The notes under the pieces: model-generated
What the model saw: the letters and a program-made list of their open reading frames with translations, nothing else
The model's database searches: none
What the model was told of the DNA's origin: nothing
Assembly: GCF_043557345.1 (NCBI RefSeq)
Contig: NZ_JBIFFV010000001.1
Location: forward strand, 682,001-746,000
Reading direction: 5' to 3'
Source of the DNA: Sulfitobacter sp043557345
GTDB taxonomy: Bacteria > Pseudomonadota > Alphaproteobacteria > Rhodobacterales > Rhodobacteraceae
Length of the DNA stretch: 64,000 bases
Program-made: the position numbers and the translations under genes
In this document: positions 1 to 9,002 of the stretch, one piece after another
Layout of the letters: the number at the start of each line of letters is the position of its first letter
Numbering within the stretch: position 1 is the first letter of the stretch

Positions 1-2
1 GG

Positions 3-395
3 TCCCACATCGCCATGGGCGCATTGGATCAAGCCGAAGCGCTGCTGAACGGCGCGCCGATCGAAATCTCCAAGGCCCCCGAACTCGAAGCCGCCCATGC
101 CCAGTTGCAACTGGCGCATCAGGCCGCCGATGCCGGCCCCGTGGCCGAGTTGACCGAGCAGGTCGAGGCCAATCCCGACGATCATCAGGCGCGCTTCGAT
201 CTGGCCCAAGCGCTCTATGCCCATAACAATGCCGAGGCTGCCGTCGACCACCTGCTAGAGCTTTTCCGCCGCGATCGGGAGTGGAACGAGGGCGCCGCCA
301 AGGCGCAGCTTTTCACTATTTTCGAGGCACTTAAGCCCAATGACCCGGTGGTGCTGAATGGCCGTCGCAAACTGTCGTCAATGATATTTGCCTGA
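3..395 (+). CDS. C-terminal part of a thioredoxin-like co-chaperone with TPR repeats (YbbN/CnoX type), truncated by the window edge
   Basis: The reading frame is open from the first bases of the window, so only the C-terminal 130 residues are seen. They are alpha-helical and Ala/Leu-rich with tetratricopeptide-like repeats (for example FDLAQALYAHNNAEAAVDHL). They end in a segment of the kind that closes YbbN/CnoX proteins: a DREWNEGAAKAQLFTIFEAL stretch followed by a PNDPVV...RRKLSSMIF tail. The family has an N-terminal thioredoxin fold, which would lie upstream of this window, and acts as a cytoplasmic holdase linked to GroEL. The gene precedes a Lon-substrate-binding-domain gene by 27 bases, so the two are probably cotranscribed. 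The identification rests on the C-terminus only. Confidence 0.72.
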   Translation, partial: SHIAMGALDQAEALLNGAPIEISKAPELEAAHAQLQLAHQAADAGPVAELTEQVEANPDDHQARFDLAQALYAHNNAEAAVDHLLELFRRDREWNEGAAKAQLFTIFEALKPNDPVVLNGRRKLSSMIFA

Positions 396-422
396 GGCTT
401 CGGTCGCGCTAAGTCCCTTGTC

Positions 423-1067
423 ATGATCAAGCCAGCAGAACTGCCCAAGACTATTGCTATCTTTCCGTTGGCAGGGGCGCTGCTGCTGCCCCGCTCGCGG
501 CTGCCGCTGCATATCTTTGAGCCGCGTTACCTTCAGATGATCGAAGATGCGCTCAAGACCGACACGCGGTTGATCGGCATGGTCCAGCCCAACGAACTGC
601 CCGGCCGGGACGGTCATGGGCTGCACCAGATCGGCTGCGCGGGCCGCATCACTCAGTTTTCCGAGACCGAGGATGGCCGCTATATGGTGACCTTGGGCGG
701 CGTCTCGCGCTTTCGCGTGGTGGAGGAGATCGAAGGCTTTTCCCCCTATCGCCGCTGCGATGTGAATTGGTCGGGCTTTGACCGCGACTTGGGCGAAGAT
801 GAGATCGACGACAGCTTTGATCGGGCGCGCTTCCTTGACCTATTGGGGCGCTATTTCGACAGCCGCGGGCTTTCCGCCGATTGGGACACCTTGAAAGATG
901 CCGAGGATGAGTTGCTGATCAACTCCCTTTCGATGATGCTGGAGTTCGAGGCCGAGGATAAACAGGCGCTGTTGGAAGCGCCTTCGCTGGAGACCCGGCG
1001 GGAGACATTGGTGACATTGATCGAATTCGCGATGCGCGGCGGTCAGGAAGAGGGCTTGATGCAATGA
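423..1067 (+). CDS. LON peptidase substrate-binding-domain protein (214 aa)
   Basis: The protein starts with IAIFPLAGALLLPRSRLPLHIFEPRY, split here as the hallmark 'PL.G.LLLP...LPL.IFEPRY' of the Lon N-terminal (LAN) domain. It lacks the AAA+ and peptidase domains of Lon. At about 214 residues it has the usual size of stand-alone members of this family. Such proteins are common in alphaproteobacteria beside a thioredoxin/TPR gene and a Trm112 gene, as here, but their biochemical role is not established. A function in recognising substrates for proteolysis is inference. Its stop codon overlaps the next start by four bases (ATGA at 1064-1067), which implies translational coupling. Confidence 0.88.
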   Translation: MIKPAELPKTIAIFPLAGALLLPRSRLPLHIFEPRYLQMIEDALKTDTRLIGMVQPNELPGRDGHGLHQIGCAGRITQFSETEDGRYMVTLGGVSRFRVVEEIEGFSPYRRCDVNWSGFDRDLGEDEIDDSFDRARFLDLLGRYFDSRGLSADWDTLKDAEDELLINSLSMMLEFEAEDKQALLEAPSLETRRETLVTLIEFAMRGGQEEGLMQ

Positions 1068-1246
1068 CGGATGCGACCGTTCAATTCGACCGCCGGATGC
1101 TGGAGGCATTGATCTGCCCGCGCACCCAGACGACGCTGACCTATGACGCAGAAAAGCAAGAGTTGGTGTCGAAAGCCGCCGGTCTGGCCTATCCGATCCG
1201 CAACGGCATTCCCGTCATGCTGCCGGACGAGGCCCGGCCTCTGTAA
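1064..1246 (+). CDS. Trm112 family protein (60 aa)
   Basis: This short protein has the bacterial Trm112/YcaR layout: LEALICPRTQTTLTYD near the N-terminus and YPIRNGIPVMLPDEAR at the C-terminus. In eukaryotes and archaea Trm112 activates several methyltransferases; the bacterial proteins are small and little studied. Only one cysteine is present (in ICPRT), so the zinc knuckle of eukaryotic Trm112 cannot form. The gene is translationally coupled to the preceding LON-domain gene through an ATGA overlap. It is followed by a convergent UbiH-type gene whose stop lies 15 bases away. Confidence 0.88.
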   Translation: MTDATVQFDRRMLEALICPRTQTTLTYDAEKQELVSKAAGLAYPIRNGIPVMLPDEARPL

Positions 1247-1261
1247 AGGGGCGCGGCTGCG

Positions 1262-2488
1262 TTAGAGGGGCTTGCCACGCATCAATCGGGGCAGCTCGCC
1301 TGTCAGCCCTGCGGCTTCGCGGATAAAGGTTCGGCGCAGGCCGGGCAGGGCGTTGATCGCGGCCATGCCCATGTCGCGGGCCAGCCGCAAGAGCGCATTA
1401 TCATTCGAAAACAGCCGGTTGAAACTGTCGGTCGCCAGTGCAAGGCTGGCATTGTCGAACCGCCGCCATTCCTGATAGCGCGCCAATACCGTGGCGCCTC
1501 CGGGGTCTTCGCCCCGGCGAACCGCATCGGCGATCACCTCGGCCAAGGCCGCCACATCGCGCAGACCCGCGTTCAGCCCCTGACCGGCGATGGGATGCAC
1601 CCCATGGGCCGCGTCGCCCAAAAGCGCCACGCGCGGGGCGGTCATGGAATGGGCCAGCGACAGGCCGAGCGGATAGCTGTAGCGCGGGCCGGTCAGCGAA
1701 AGCTCCCCCAGAAAACTGCCAAAGCGGGGGCGCAGCACATCGAGGTATTGCGCATCCGGCAGGGCGTTGATCGCGGCGGCATTGGCGCTGGCCTCGCTCC
1801 AGACGATCAGGGAGCGGTTGCCGGTCAGCGGCAGGATCGCCAGCGGGCCGGGGGGCATGAAGAATTGATGCGCGATGCCATGATGCGGCTTTTCGTGATC
1901 CACCACGCAGACAAGCGCCGTTTGACCATAGGACCATGCGACACGCTTGATGCGCGCGCGCTCCGCCGTGCCGCTGCCGCGGCCATCGGCCCCTACGGCC
2001 AAGCGCGCGCGCAGGCTCTTGCCGCGCTCAAGCGTCAGGGTGATGCCGGTCGGCGTTACTGTCTGACCCGTAACGCGGGTGTCGTTCATCATGGTAATCG
2101 CCGGATCGGCGGCAGCCGCTTTCAGCAGCGCGCGGCGCAGGTGGCGGTCTTCGACCATCTGGCCCATCGGGCCTTCTTCGATCTCGGCATGATCGAAATG
2201 CATGAACATGGGCGAGGGGCCGGTGCCGGCACGCCCATCGGTGACCTTGATCTCAAGCATCGGCTGGGCGTCGTCCGCGAGGTCGGGCCAGATGCCGATG
2301 CCTTCCATCAACCTGACCGAGGTTAGCGCCAGCGCATAGGCGCGCCCATCAAAGGCGGCGTTCTCAAAGGTCTGTGCCGGCTGGGCGTCAAGCACCGCCA
2401 CGCGCAATCCCGCGCGGCTGAGGGCCAAGGCAAGGGCGGGGCCATTCAGCCCGCCGCCGATGATCGCGATATCGTGGTCAAAATCCAT
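1262..2488 (-). CDS. FAD-dependent UbiH/UbiF/Coq6-family hydroxylase (408 aa)
   Basis: The N-terminus HDIAIIGGGLNGPALALALS is a Rossmann dinucleotide-binding motif for FAD. A second flavin motif, LLGDAAHGVHPIAGQGLNAG, lies about three quarters along. Together these mark the UbiH/VisC/Coq6 group of aromatic hydroxylases that add hydroxyls to the quinone ring in ubiquinone biosynthesis, acting at the inner membrane. Which ring position this enzyme modifies cannot be told from the motifs. I chose the ATG at 2488 because the Rossmann strand begins five residues later; longer in-frame starts would add residues without resemblance to the family. It is divergent from the amidase gene, with 85 bases between the starts. 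Confidence 0.88.
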   Translation of the reverse strand: MDFDHDIAIIGGGLNGPALALALSRAGLRVAVLDAQPAQTFENAAFDGRAYALALTSVRLMEGIGIWPDLADDAQPMLEIKVTDGRAGTGPSPMFMHFDHAEIEEGPMGQMVEDRHLRRALLKAAAADPAITMMNDTRVTGQTVTPTGITLTLERGKSLRARLAVGADGRGSGTAERARIKRVAWSYGQTALVCVVDHEKPHHGIAHQFFMPPGPLAILPLTGNRSLIVWSEASANAAAINALPDAQYLDVLRPRFGSFLGELSLTGPRYSYPLGLSLAHSMTAPRVALLGDAAHGVHPIAGQGLNAGLRDVAALAEVIADAVRRGEDPGGATVLARYQEWRRFDNASLALATDSFNRLFSNDNALLRLARDMGMAAINALPGLRRTFIREAAGLTGELPRLMRGKPL

Positions 2489-2573
2489 GGCCCTAGATAT
2501 GACCTGCGCGCGGGGATTGTCCATGCGCCGAACGGTCGCTAGGTTCGCCGAGAACAGCGGGAAGGGGCAGGAC

Positions 2574-3908
2574 ATGCAAGAATGGTTGGAAATGACGGCG
2601 GCGGATCTGGGGCGCGGGATCGCGGCGGGCGATATCGACCCGGTGGCGCTTTGCGATGCCTATCTCGATGCCATCGAGGCACATCCGATGCGCGACCGTA
2701 TCTATGCCCGCGTCACGGCTGACCGCGCCCGCGCCGAAGCCGCCGCGGCGGCTGAGCGTGCCCGCGACGGTCAGCGCCTGTCACCGCTCGACGGTGTGCC
2801 GATCTCTTGGAAAGACCTCTTCGATACCGCCGGAACGGCCACCGAGGCGGGCTCCAAGCTGTTGGAAGGCCGGGTGCCAGAGAGCGACGCCGAAGTGTTG
2901 GCCAGCGCGACGGCCTTGGGGCTGGTCTGCTTGGGCAAGACCCATATGAGCGAATTGGCCTTCTCGGGCCTCGGCCATAACCCCAGCACCGCGACCCCGC
3001 CTTGTGTGAACGAGCCGGACAGCGTCTCGGGCGGGTCATCCTCAGGCGCGGCGGCCTCGGTCGCCTTTGGCTTGGCGGCAGCGGCGATTGGGTCGGATAC
3101 TGGCGGCTCGGTGCGCATTCCGGCGGTGTGGAACGATCTGGTGGGGCTCAAGACCACCGCAGGCCGTGTGTCCCTTGCCGGGACCGTGCCGCTGGCGGGG
3201 AAGTTTGACACGGTTGGCCCGCTTTGCCGTTCGGTCGAAGACGCGGCGCTGCTGCTTGCCGCCTTGGAGGGGGGCAAGCCCGCCGATCTGCAAGAGAGCG
3301 AGTTGGAGGGCTGCCGTTTCGCGGTGCTGACCAATGTGGTGATGGATGAGCTATCCGATGCGCCCAAAGCAGCCTTTGACGCGGCGGTGGCGCGGTTGCG
3401 GGAGGCCGGTGCCACGGTTGACGAGATCGCCGTGCCCGAAGTCGAAGAGGCGATGCCGCTGAGTTCCTGTCTCTACACCACCGAAGCCTATGGGCTGTGG
3501 CGCGATGTGATCGAAGCCGACCCGGAAGCGATGTTCGGCGAAATTCTTGAGCGTTTCCGGTTGGGTAAGGGGTTCTCCGGCCCCGATTACGTCGCCGCTT
3601 GGGCCAAGCTCGATCTGGCGCGGGCGGGCTATGATCGGGCCGTGGCGGGCTATGACGCGGTGCTGGTGCCGACCGCGCCCATGCTGCCGCCGAACATCGA
3701 ACGGCTGAACAGTGATCATGACTACTACCTCGCGCAGAATCTCCTATCCCTGCGCAACACGCGAGTCGCGAATCTCATGGGGCTTTGCGCGCTTACCTTG
3801 CCGACCGATACGCCGTCTTGCGGCATTTCTCTGATGTGCGCACCGGGGGCCGAAGAACAGCTTTTGCGCCTTGGTGCGGCGGCTGAAGCGGCCCTGCGCG
3901 AGGCCTAG
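2574..3908 (+). CDS. Amidase-signature family hydrolase (444 aa)
   Basis: The protein carries the complete amidase-signature catalytic triad. Lys80 is in ISWKDLF, the cis-Ser is in GGSSSGAA (around residues 155-157), and the nucleophile Ser179 is in GSDTGGSVRIPA. Length and overall order fit the AS family, which includes amide hydrolases and GatA. No gatB or gatC gene is nearby and the protein is shorter than GatA, so a stand-alone amidase is more likely; the substrate is unknown. The ATG at 2574 follows a GAAGGGG ribosome-binding site. The start faces the UbiH-type gene, so 2489-2573 must hold both promoters. Confidence 0.88.
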   Translation: MQEWLEMTAADLGRGIAAGDIDPVALCDAYLDAIEAHPMRDRIYARVTADRARAEAAAAAERARDGQRLSPLDGVPISWKDLFDTAGTATEAGSKLLEGRVPESDAEVLASATALGLVCLGKTHMSELAFSGLGHNPSTATPPCVNEPDSVSGGSSSGAAASVAFGLAAAAIGSDTGGSVRIPAVWNDLVGLKTTAGRVSLAGTVPLAGKFDTVGPLCRSVEDAALLLAALEGGKPADLQESELEGCRFAVLTNVVMDELSDAPKAAFDAAVARLREAGATVDEIAVPEVEEAMPLSSCLYTTEAYGLWRDVIEADPEAMFGEILERFRLGKGFSGPDYVAAWAKLDLARAGYDRAVAGYDAVLVPTAPMLPPNIERLNSDHDYYLAQNLLSLRNTRVANLMGLCALTLPTDTPSCGISLMCAPGAEEQLLRLGAAAEAALREA

Positions 3909-4029
3909 GAGCGCACGACCGAAAAGCCACAAGGGCGGCAAAACTCCCCGGTTTTTCTGGACGGGAGAGGCGCCCTTGGGTACCTTGGGGCAAACGGGGC
4001 GAAAATGATCCCGATCCGAGGCAGTTTTG

Positions 4030-5214
4030 ATGATGTATACCGAGCGGTTTTCGAACCTTCCGGCCCACGTGTGGCCGCGCCTGCGCGCATTGCTCGATGG
4101 GCATGAGGGCGGCGGCACACCGATTCATATGACCATCGGTGAGCCGAAACATGCCTTTCCGGCATGGGTAACCGATGAGATCACGAAACATGCCGCAGGG
4201 TTCAACAATTACCCGCCGAACGACGGCTCGCCCGAATTGCGCGCGGCGATTACCGCATGGATCGCCCGCCGCTACGGGGTCGAGATGGACCCCGAGAGCG
4301 AGGTGATGGCCCTGAATGGCACGCGCGAGGGGCTGTATAACGCCGTCATCGCGCTTTGCCCGCCCACCAAGAACGGGGAGAAGTCGGCCATCCTGATGCC
4401 GAACCCCTTCTACCAAGTCTATATGATCGGCGCGATTTCCGGTGAGGCGGACCCGATCATGGTGCCCGCCACTGCCGAGACCGGACATCTGCCCGATTTC
4501 GCGAGCCTCCCCGAAGAGGTGCTGCGGCGCACCACGGCGGCCTATCTTTGCTCTCCCGCCAATCCGCAGGGCGTGGTCGCCTCGCGCGAATACTGGGCCG
4601 ATCTGATCGCGCTGGCCGAGAAGTACGACTTTCTGATCTTCGCCGACGAATGCTATTCCGAGATCTACCGCGGCACGCCGCCCACCGGCGCGCTGGAGGT
4701 GGTCAAAGAGTTGGGCACCGACCGCAACCGCGTGGTGATCTTTCATTCGCTGTCGAAACGCTCCAACCTGCCGGGGCTGCGGTCGGGCTTTGCCGCCAGT
4801 GGGGCCGAGACGATGCGCCAGATCAAACAGTTGCGCAACTACGCGGGCGCGCCGCTGCCGCTGCCCTTGCAGCAGGCCGCCGCCGCCGTTTGGGCGGATG
4901 AGGCGCATGTGGAAGAGAACCGCGCGCTCTACCAAGAGAAATACGCCATCGCCGACCGCATCTTTGGCAATGTGGCGGGCTATGCGAGCCCCGAGGCGGG
5001 GTTCTTTCTCTGGCTGCCGGTCGAGGATGACGAGGCTGCGGCGCTGAAGCTCTGGCGCGAGACCGGCGTGCGGGTGTTGCCCGGCAGCTATCTGGCGCAG
5101 AACGTTGCCGGGGGGAACCCCGGACAGAATTACATTCGGGTCGCCTTGGTGGCCCCAAAAGACGAAACGACGCGCGGATTGGAAGCGATCCGCGACTGTC
5201 TGTATTCGGCATAA
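4030..5214 (+). CDS. Class I/II PLP-dependent aminotransferase, DapC-like (394 aa)
   Basis: This is a fold-type I aminotransferase with the PLP lysine at Lys243 in SLSKRSNLPGLRSGF. It also has the substrate-binding SPANPQG motif and an N-terminal IGEPKHAFP segment. The IGEPxH start and length resemble the succinyl-diaminopimelate aminotransferases (DapC) of alphaproteobacteria, which act in lysine and peptidoglycan precursor synthesis. Substrate assignment is inference from family resemblance. TTG ATG ATG triplets at 4027-4035 leave the exact start open; 4030 is the first ATG. ftsK follows 12 bases later on the same strand, suggesting cotranscription. Confidence 0.82.
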   Translation: MMYTERFSNLPAHVWPRLRALLDGHEGGGTPIHMTIGEPKHAFPAWVTDEITKHAAGFNNYPPNDGSPELRAAITAWIARRYGVEMDPESEVMALNGTREGLYNAVIALCPPTKNGEKSAILMPNPFYQVYMIGAISGEADPIMVPATAETGHLPDFASLPEEVLRRTTAAYLCSPANPQGVVASREYWADLIALAEKYDFLIFADECYSEIYRGTPPTGALEVVKELGTDRNRVVIFHSLSKRSNLPGLRSGFAASGAETMRQIKQLRNYAGAPLPLPLQQAAAAVWADEAHVEENRALYQEKYAIADRIFGNVAGYASPEAGFFLWLPVEDDEAAALKLWRETGVRVLPGSYLAQNVAGGNPGQNYIRVALVAPKDETTRGLEAIRDCLYSA

Positions 5215-5226
5215 GCGAGGGACGAC

Positions 5227-8151
5227 ATGGCATATCAGACACGGGGACGCGATCCATTGCTAGACAGCAACATGGCCGAGGCAATCGAAAAGCGCGGTCG
5301 TGAACTGCTGGGGCTGGCGCTGATCATGTTGGGCATCATGGCCGCCATGATGATCGGCAGCTACACGCCGGACGATCCCAACTGGATGGTCTCGACCGAT
5401 GCGCCGGTGCAAAACTGGATGGGCCGGATCGGTGCCTCCATCGCGGCACCGCTGTTCATGATCGTCGGCTGGGGCGCTTGGGGCATTGCCATCGTCCTGC
5501 TGTTCTGGGGCGGGCGTTTCGCGCTGCATCAGGGTGATGACCGCGCGCTTGGGCGGCTGATCTTTGCCCCCATCGCCGTCGCACTTGGGGCCATCTATGC
5601 CGCTACACTGGCCCCCGGTCAGGAATGGCTGCTGACCCATAGCTTCGGTCTGGGCGGGCTCTTTGGCGATACCGTCATGGGTGCGCTGCTGACGATCCTG
5701 CCCATCGGCTCGACCCTGACGGTCAAGCTGATGTCGCTTTTGATGGGTGTCGCAATTCTCGCATTGGGCGCCTTCGTGCTGGGCTTTACCAAGGCGGAGT
5801 TGTTCCGCATTGCGCGGTTCCTGCTGGTCGGTCTGATCATGGCCTATGCCGGGCTGATGACCCTTCTGGGCCGTGGGGCCAATGGGGCCGTCCTGGCCGC
5901 GCAGAACCTCTCGGCCCGTCAGGCCGAACGTCGTGAGCGCCGCCGTCAGGAAGCCGAAGACGCCGAAGCCTGGGCCGCGCAGGAGGCCGAGCAGAGCTAT
6001 GCCGCGCAGCACGCCCCGATGGCGGAGCTCGAAGCCGAGCCGCGCAGCCTGTTCGGTCGGATGCCCGGGCTGATCAAACGGCCCGCAGCCGAAGACGACA
6101 TGCCCGAGCCGGAACTGATCGAGACCTACAGCGATGCCATCGTGGATGAGACACCGGGCGAAGAGCGCATCAAAAGCAAGATCGCCGATGTGATCAAGAA
6201 CCGCGTGCGTCATGCCAATGCCATCCACACGCCGACGACCGCGCCGCTGACCAAGGGACGGGGCCGTGGCCCGGACCCGTTGGTGTTGAACACCAGCCAG
6301 CCCGCCGCGCTGCGCGCCGAGCCGCCCCTGACCGCCGAAGCCGCCACCCTGCGCCCCGAGCCGCTGCTGCGCAGGCCGCAGGCCCAGCCCGCGCCCGCTC
6401 CGGCGCCCGAGCCGATGGTTCAGGAACCGGCAGCGCAAGCGCCGATGGCCGCTCCTTACGAAGACACCGTGGCATCTGAGACCCTGCCATTGCAGCAAGC
6501 GCCCGCGCCCGAGGCGATGAAGATCCCCGTGGCGGAGCCGCGCAAAGTGGTGCAGCAGCCCGCCCGCAAACCCGTCCAGCCCTCGAAACAGGCGCAGGTC
6601 GAAGCACAGCCCACCCTGACCTTCGAGGACACGCACCCCGGTTTCGAACTGCCGCCGCTGAGCCTTCTCGAAAGCCCCGAAAGCGTGCAGCGCCTGCACC
6701 TGAGCGACGAGGCCTTGGAGGAAAACGCGCGGATGCTGGAAACCGTGCTCGACGATTACGGCGTGAAGGGTGAGATCGTCGCCGTGCGCCCCGGTCCGGT
6801 CGTCACAATGTATGAGTTGGAACCCGCCCCGGGCCTCAAGGCCAGCCGCGTGATCGGTCTGGCGGATGACATCGCCCGCTCGATGGCGGCGCTCTCGGCC
6901 CGTGTCTCGACGGTGCCGGGCCGCTCGGTCATCGGCATCGAACTGCCCAACGAAAACCGCGAGAAGGTGATCCTGCGCGAAATCCTCTCCAGCCGCGACT
7001 TCGGCGATGGCAACCACCGCCTGCCGCTGGCGCTTGGCAAAGACATCGGCGGCGACCCGGTCGTGGCCAACCTCGCCAAGATGCCGCACCTGCTGATCGC
7101 GGGCACCACCGGCTCGGGCAAATCCGTGGCGATCAACACGATGATCCTGTCGCTGCTCTACAAGCTGACGCCGGAAGAATGCCGGATGATTATGATCGAC
7201 CCCAAGATGCTGGAACTGTCGGTCTATGACGGCATTCCGCATCTGCTGAGCCCGGTTGTCACCGACCCCAAGAAGGCCGTCGTGGCGCTGAAATGGGTCG
7301 TGGGCGAGATGGAAGAGCGCTATCGCAAGATGTCCAAGATGGGCGTGCGCAACATCGAAGGCTACAACGGCCGCGTCCGCGAGGCGCTGGCCAAGGGCGA
7401 GATGTTCTCGCGCACCGTGCAGACCGGCTTTGACGAGGACACCGGCGAGCCGATCTTCGAGACCGAGGAGAACACCCCCGAGGCGCTGCCCTATATCGTC
7501 GTCATCGTCGACGAGATGGCCGACCTGATGATGGTCGCGGGCAAGGAGATCGAAGCCTGCATCCAGCGTCTGGCGCAGATGGCGCGGGCGAGCGGAATCC
7601 ACCTGATCATGGCGACGCAGCGCCCCTCCGTTGACGTGATCACCGGTACGATCAAGGCGAACTTCCCCACGCGGATTTCCTTCCAAGTGACCTCGAAGAT
7701 CGACAGCCGCACGATTTTGGGCGAAATGGGCGCCGAGCAGCTTCTGGGCATGGGCGACATGCTCTATATGGCGGGCGGGGCCAAGATCACCCGCTGCCAC
7801 GGCCCCTTCGTGAGTGATGAAGAGGTCGAAGAGATCGTCAACCATCTCAAGCAATTCGGCGAGCCGGATTATGTCTCGGGCGTGGTCGAAGGGCCGTCGG
7901 AGGATAAGGAAAGCAACATCGACGCGGTGCTGGGCCTCGGCGGCAATACCGATAGCGAAGACGCGCTTTATGACACCGCCGTGCAGGTGGTGATCAAAGA
8001 CCGCAAATGCTCCACCTCCTACATCCAGCGCAAACTGGCGATCGGCTATAACAAAGCCGCGCGTCTGGTCGAGCAGATGGAGGAAGAGGGGCTGGTCTCT
8101 CCGGCGAACCACGTCGGCAAGCGTGAGATTCTGGTGCCGGAGCAAGCATAG
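5227..8151 (+). CDS. ftsK: DNA translocase FtsK/SpoIIIE (974 aa)
   Basis: FtsK couples chromosome segregation to septum closure by pumping DNA and activating XerCD at dif. The N-terminal 210 residues contain several hydrophobic membrane segments. A long Pro/Ala/Glu-rich linker (about residues 230-470) follows, then the motor. Its Walker A motif GTTGSGKS spans residues 626-633, with a Walker B-type VVIVDEMADL downstream and an ATQRPSVDVITG segment. The C-terminal winged-helix gamma domain (CSTSYIQRKLAIGYNKAARL) binds KOPS. The architecture is complete. The linker is the low-complexity part, and a long antisense reading frame there is only a shadow. A strong terminator follows at 8189-8227. Confidence 0.97.
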   Translation: MAYQTRGRDPLLDSNMAEAIEKRGRELLGLALIMLGIMAAMMIGSYTPDDPNWMVSTDAPVQNWMGRIGASIAAPLFMIVGWGAWGIAIVLLFWGGRFALHQGDDRALGRLIFAPIAVALGAIYAATLAPGQEWLLTHSFGLGGLFGDTVMGALLTILPIGSTLTVKLMSLLMGVAILALGAFVLGFTKAELFRIARFLLVGLIMAYAGLMTLLGRGANGAVLAAQNLSARQAERRERRRQEAEDAEAWAAQEAEQSYAAQHAPMAELEAEPRSLFGRMPGLIKRPAAEDDMPEPELIETYSDAIVDETPGEERIKSKIADVIKNRVRHANAIHTPTTAPLTKGRGRGPDPLVLNTSQPAALRAEPPLTAEAATLRPEPLLRRPQAQPAPAPAPEPMVQEPAAQAPMAAPYEDTVASETLPLQQAPAPEAMKIPVAEPRKVVQQPARKPVQPSKQAQVEAQPTLTFEDTHPGFELPPLSLLESPESVQRLHLSDEALEENARMLETVLDDYGVKGEIVAVRPGPVVTMYELEPAPGLKASRVIGLADDIARSMAALSARVSTVPGRSVIGIELPNENREKVILREILSSRDFGDGNHRLPLALGKDIGGDPVVANLAKMPHLLIAGTTGSGKSVAINTMILSLLYKLTPEECRMIMIDPKMLELSVYDGIPHLLSPVVTDPKKAVVALKWVVGEMEERYRKMSKMGVRNIEGYNGRVREALAKGEMFSRTVQTGFDEDTGEPIFETEENTPEALPYIVVIVDEMADLMMVAGKEIEACIQRLAQMARASGIHLIMATQRPSVDVITGTIKANFPTRISFQVTSKIDSRTILGEMGAEQLLGMGDMLYMAGGAKITRCHGPFVSDEEVEEIVNHLKQFGEPDYVSGVVEGPSEDKESNIDAVLGLGGNTDSEDALYDTAVQVVIKDRKCSTSYIQRKLAIGYNKAARLVEQMEEEGLVSPANHVGKREILVPEQA

Positions 8152-8188
8152 AGCTACCCGCCCCCTCCCCTGCCGGGGGTGATCATAC

Positions 8189-8227
8189 AAAAACACCGCC
8201 GGGCCACCCTCCCGGCGGTGTTTTTTT
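8189..8227 (+). terminator. Rho-independent terminator after ftsK
   Basis: A perfect stem (AACACCGCCGGG paired with CCCGGCGGTGTT, 8190-8203 with 8211-8224) encloses a 7-base loop. It is followed by a run of seven T on the plus strand. This should end the ftsK transcript and separates it from the lolA-like gene, which therefore needs its own promoter. Confidence 0.9.
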
Positions 8228-8326
8228 ATGGGGGGAGGCCGGCGATAGCGAAAAACCGCCCCCTGATATCGAATATCACGGCCACCCGCCCTATGTCTGA
8301 ACGTGAGGCAACACAGGACGAACAAC

Positions 8327-8932
8327 ATGCGTAAACTTACTTCTGCGATTCTGGCGGTTGGACTGGCCGTATCGGCTCCCCTCGCGGCGGCGGCGCAGCA
8401 GCTGTCGCTGAACGAGATCTCGGGCTATCTGAACCAGCTTCGCACGGCCAAGGGCGACTTTACCCAGATCAATGACGACGGGTCGATCAGCACGGGCACG
8501 ATCTATATCAAACGCCCCGGCAAGGTACGTTTCGAATATAACGCGCCGGATTCCGGGCTGGTCGTCGCCGGGGCGAATACGGTCGTGATCTACGACAAGA
8601 AGTCGAACCAACCGGCGGAAACCTATCCGCTGGCGCGGACCCCGCTGTCGATCATCTTGGCCGATAACGTCAATCTGGGCCGTGCCAAGATGGTGACAGG
8701 CCACAGCTACGACGGCACCGCCACCACGGTCACGGCCCAAGACCCCGCCAACCCGCAGTATGGCAATATCCAGATGAAGTTCACCGGCAACCCGGTGCAG
8801 CTGCGTCAGTGGATCATCAACGATGGCAATGGCAGCGCCACTACCGTCGTGCTGGGTGACATGCAGGTGGGGGGCAATATCTCTAACAGCCTGTTCGACA
8901 CCGGCGGCGCACGGGCTGGCGGCAAACGCTAA
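8327..8932 (+). CDS. lolA: LolA-type outer-membrane lipoprotein carrier protein (201 aa)
   Basis: The protein starts with a clear Sec signal peptide (MRKLTSAILAVGLAVSAPL, with cleavage expected near AAAAQQ). The mature part has the features of the periplasmic LolA beta-barrel family: GDFTQINDDGS, a GTIYIKRPGKVRFEY strand and a C-terminal IQMKFTGNPVQLRQW region. LolA ferries lipoproteins from the LolCDE complex to LolB in the outer membrane. In this lineage lolA commonly lies downstream of ftsK, as here. The ATG at 8327 fits the signal peptide better than the upstream GTG at 8303. Confidence 0.88.
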   Translation: MRKLTSAILAVGLAVSAPLAAAAQQLSLNEISGYLNQLRTAKGDFTQINDDGSISTGTIYIKRPGKVRFEYNAPDSGLVVAGANTVVIYDKKSNQPAETYPLARTPLSIILADNVNLGRAKMVTGHSYDGTATTVTAQDPANPQYGNIQMKFTGNPVQLRQWIINDGNGSATTVVLGDMQVGGNISNSLFDTGGARAGGKR

Positions 8933-8950
8933 GCGGCCCTGCTGAAACAA

Positions 8951-8983
8951 AAAACGCCCCGGCTGATCAGGCCGGGGCGTTTT
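8951..8983. terminator. Bidirectional terminator between lolA and the transglycosylase lipoprotein gene
   Basis: A 13-base-pair stem (AAAACGCCCCGGC with GCCGGGGCGTTTT) has a 7-base loop. T-tracts follow the stem in both directions, so it can end both the plus-strand lolA transcript and the convergent minus-strand gene that stops at 9003. Confidence 0.9.
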
Positions 8984-9002
8984 GCATTGGAGCGGCTGGC
9001 GA

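Noticed and set aside
5260..8328. 1022-codon open frame on the minus strand
   Set aside because: It is antisense to ftsK and His/Arg/Gly-rich, as expected for a shadow of a GC-rich gene; no domain is recognisable.
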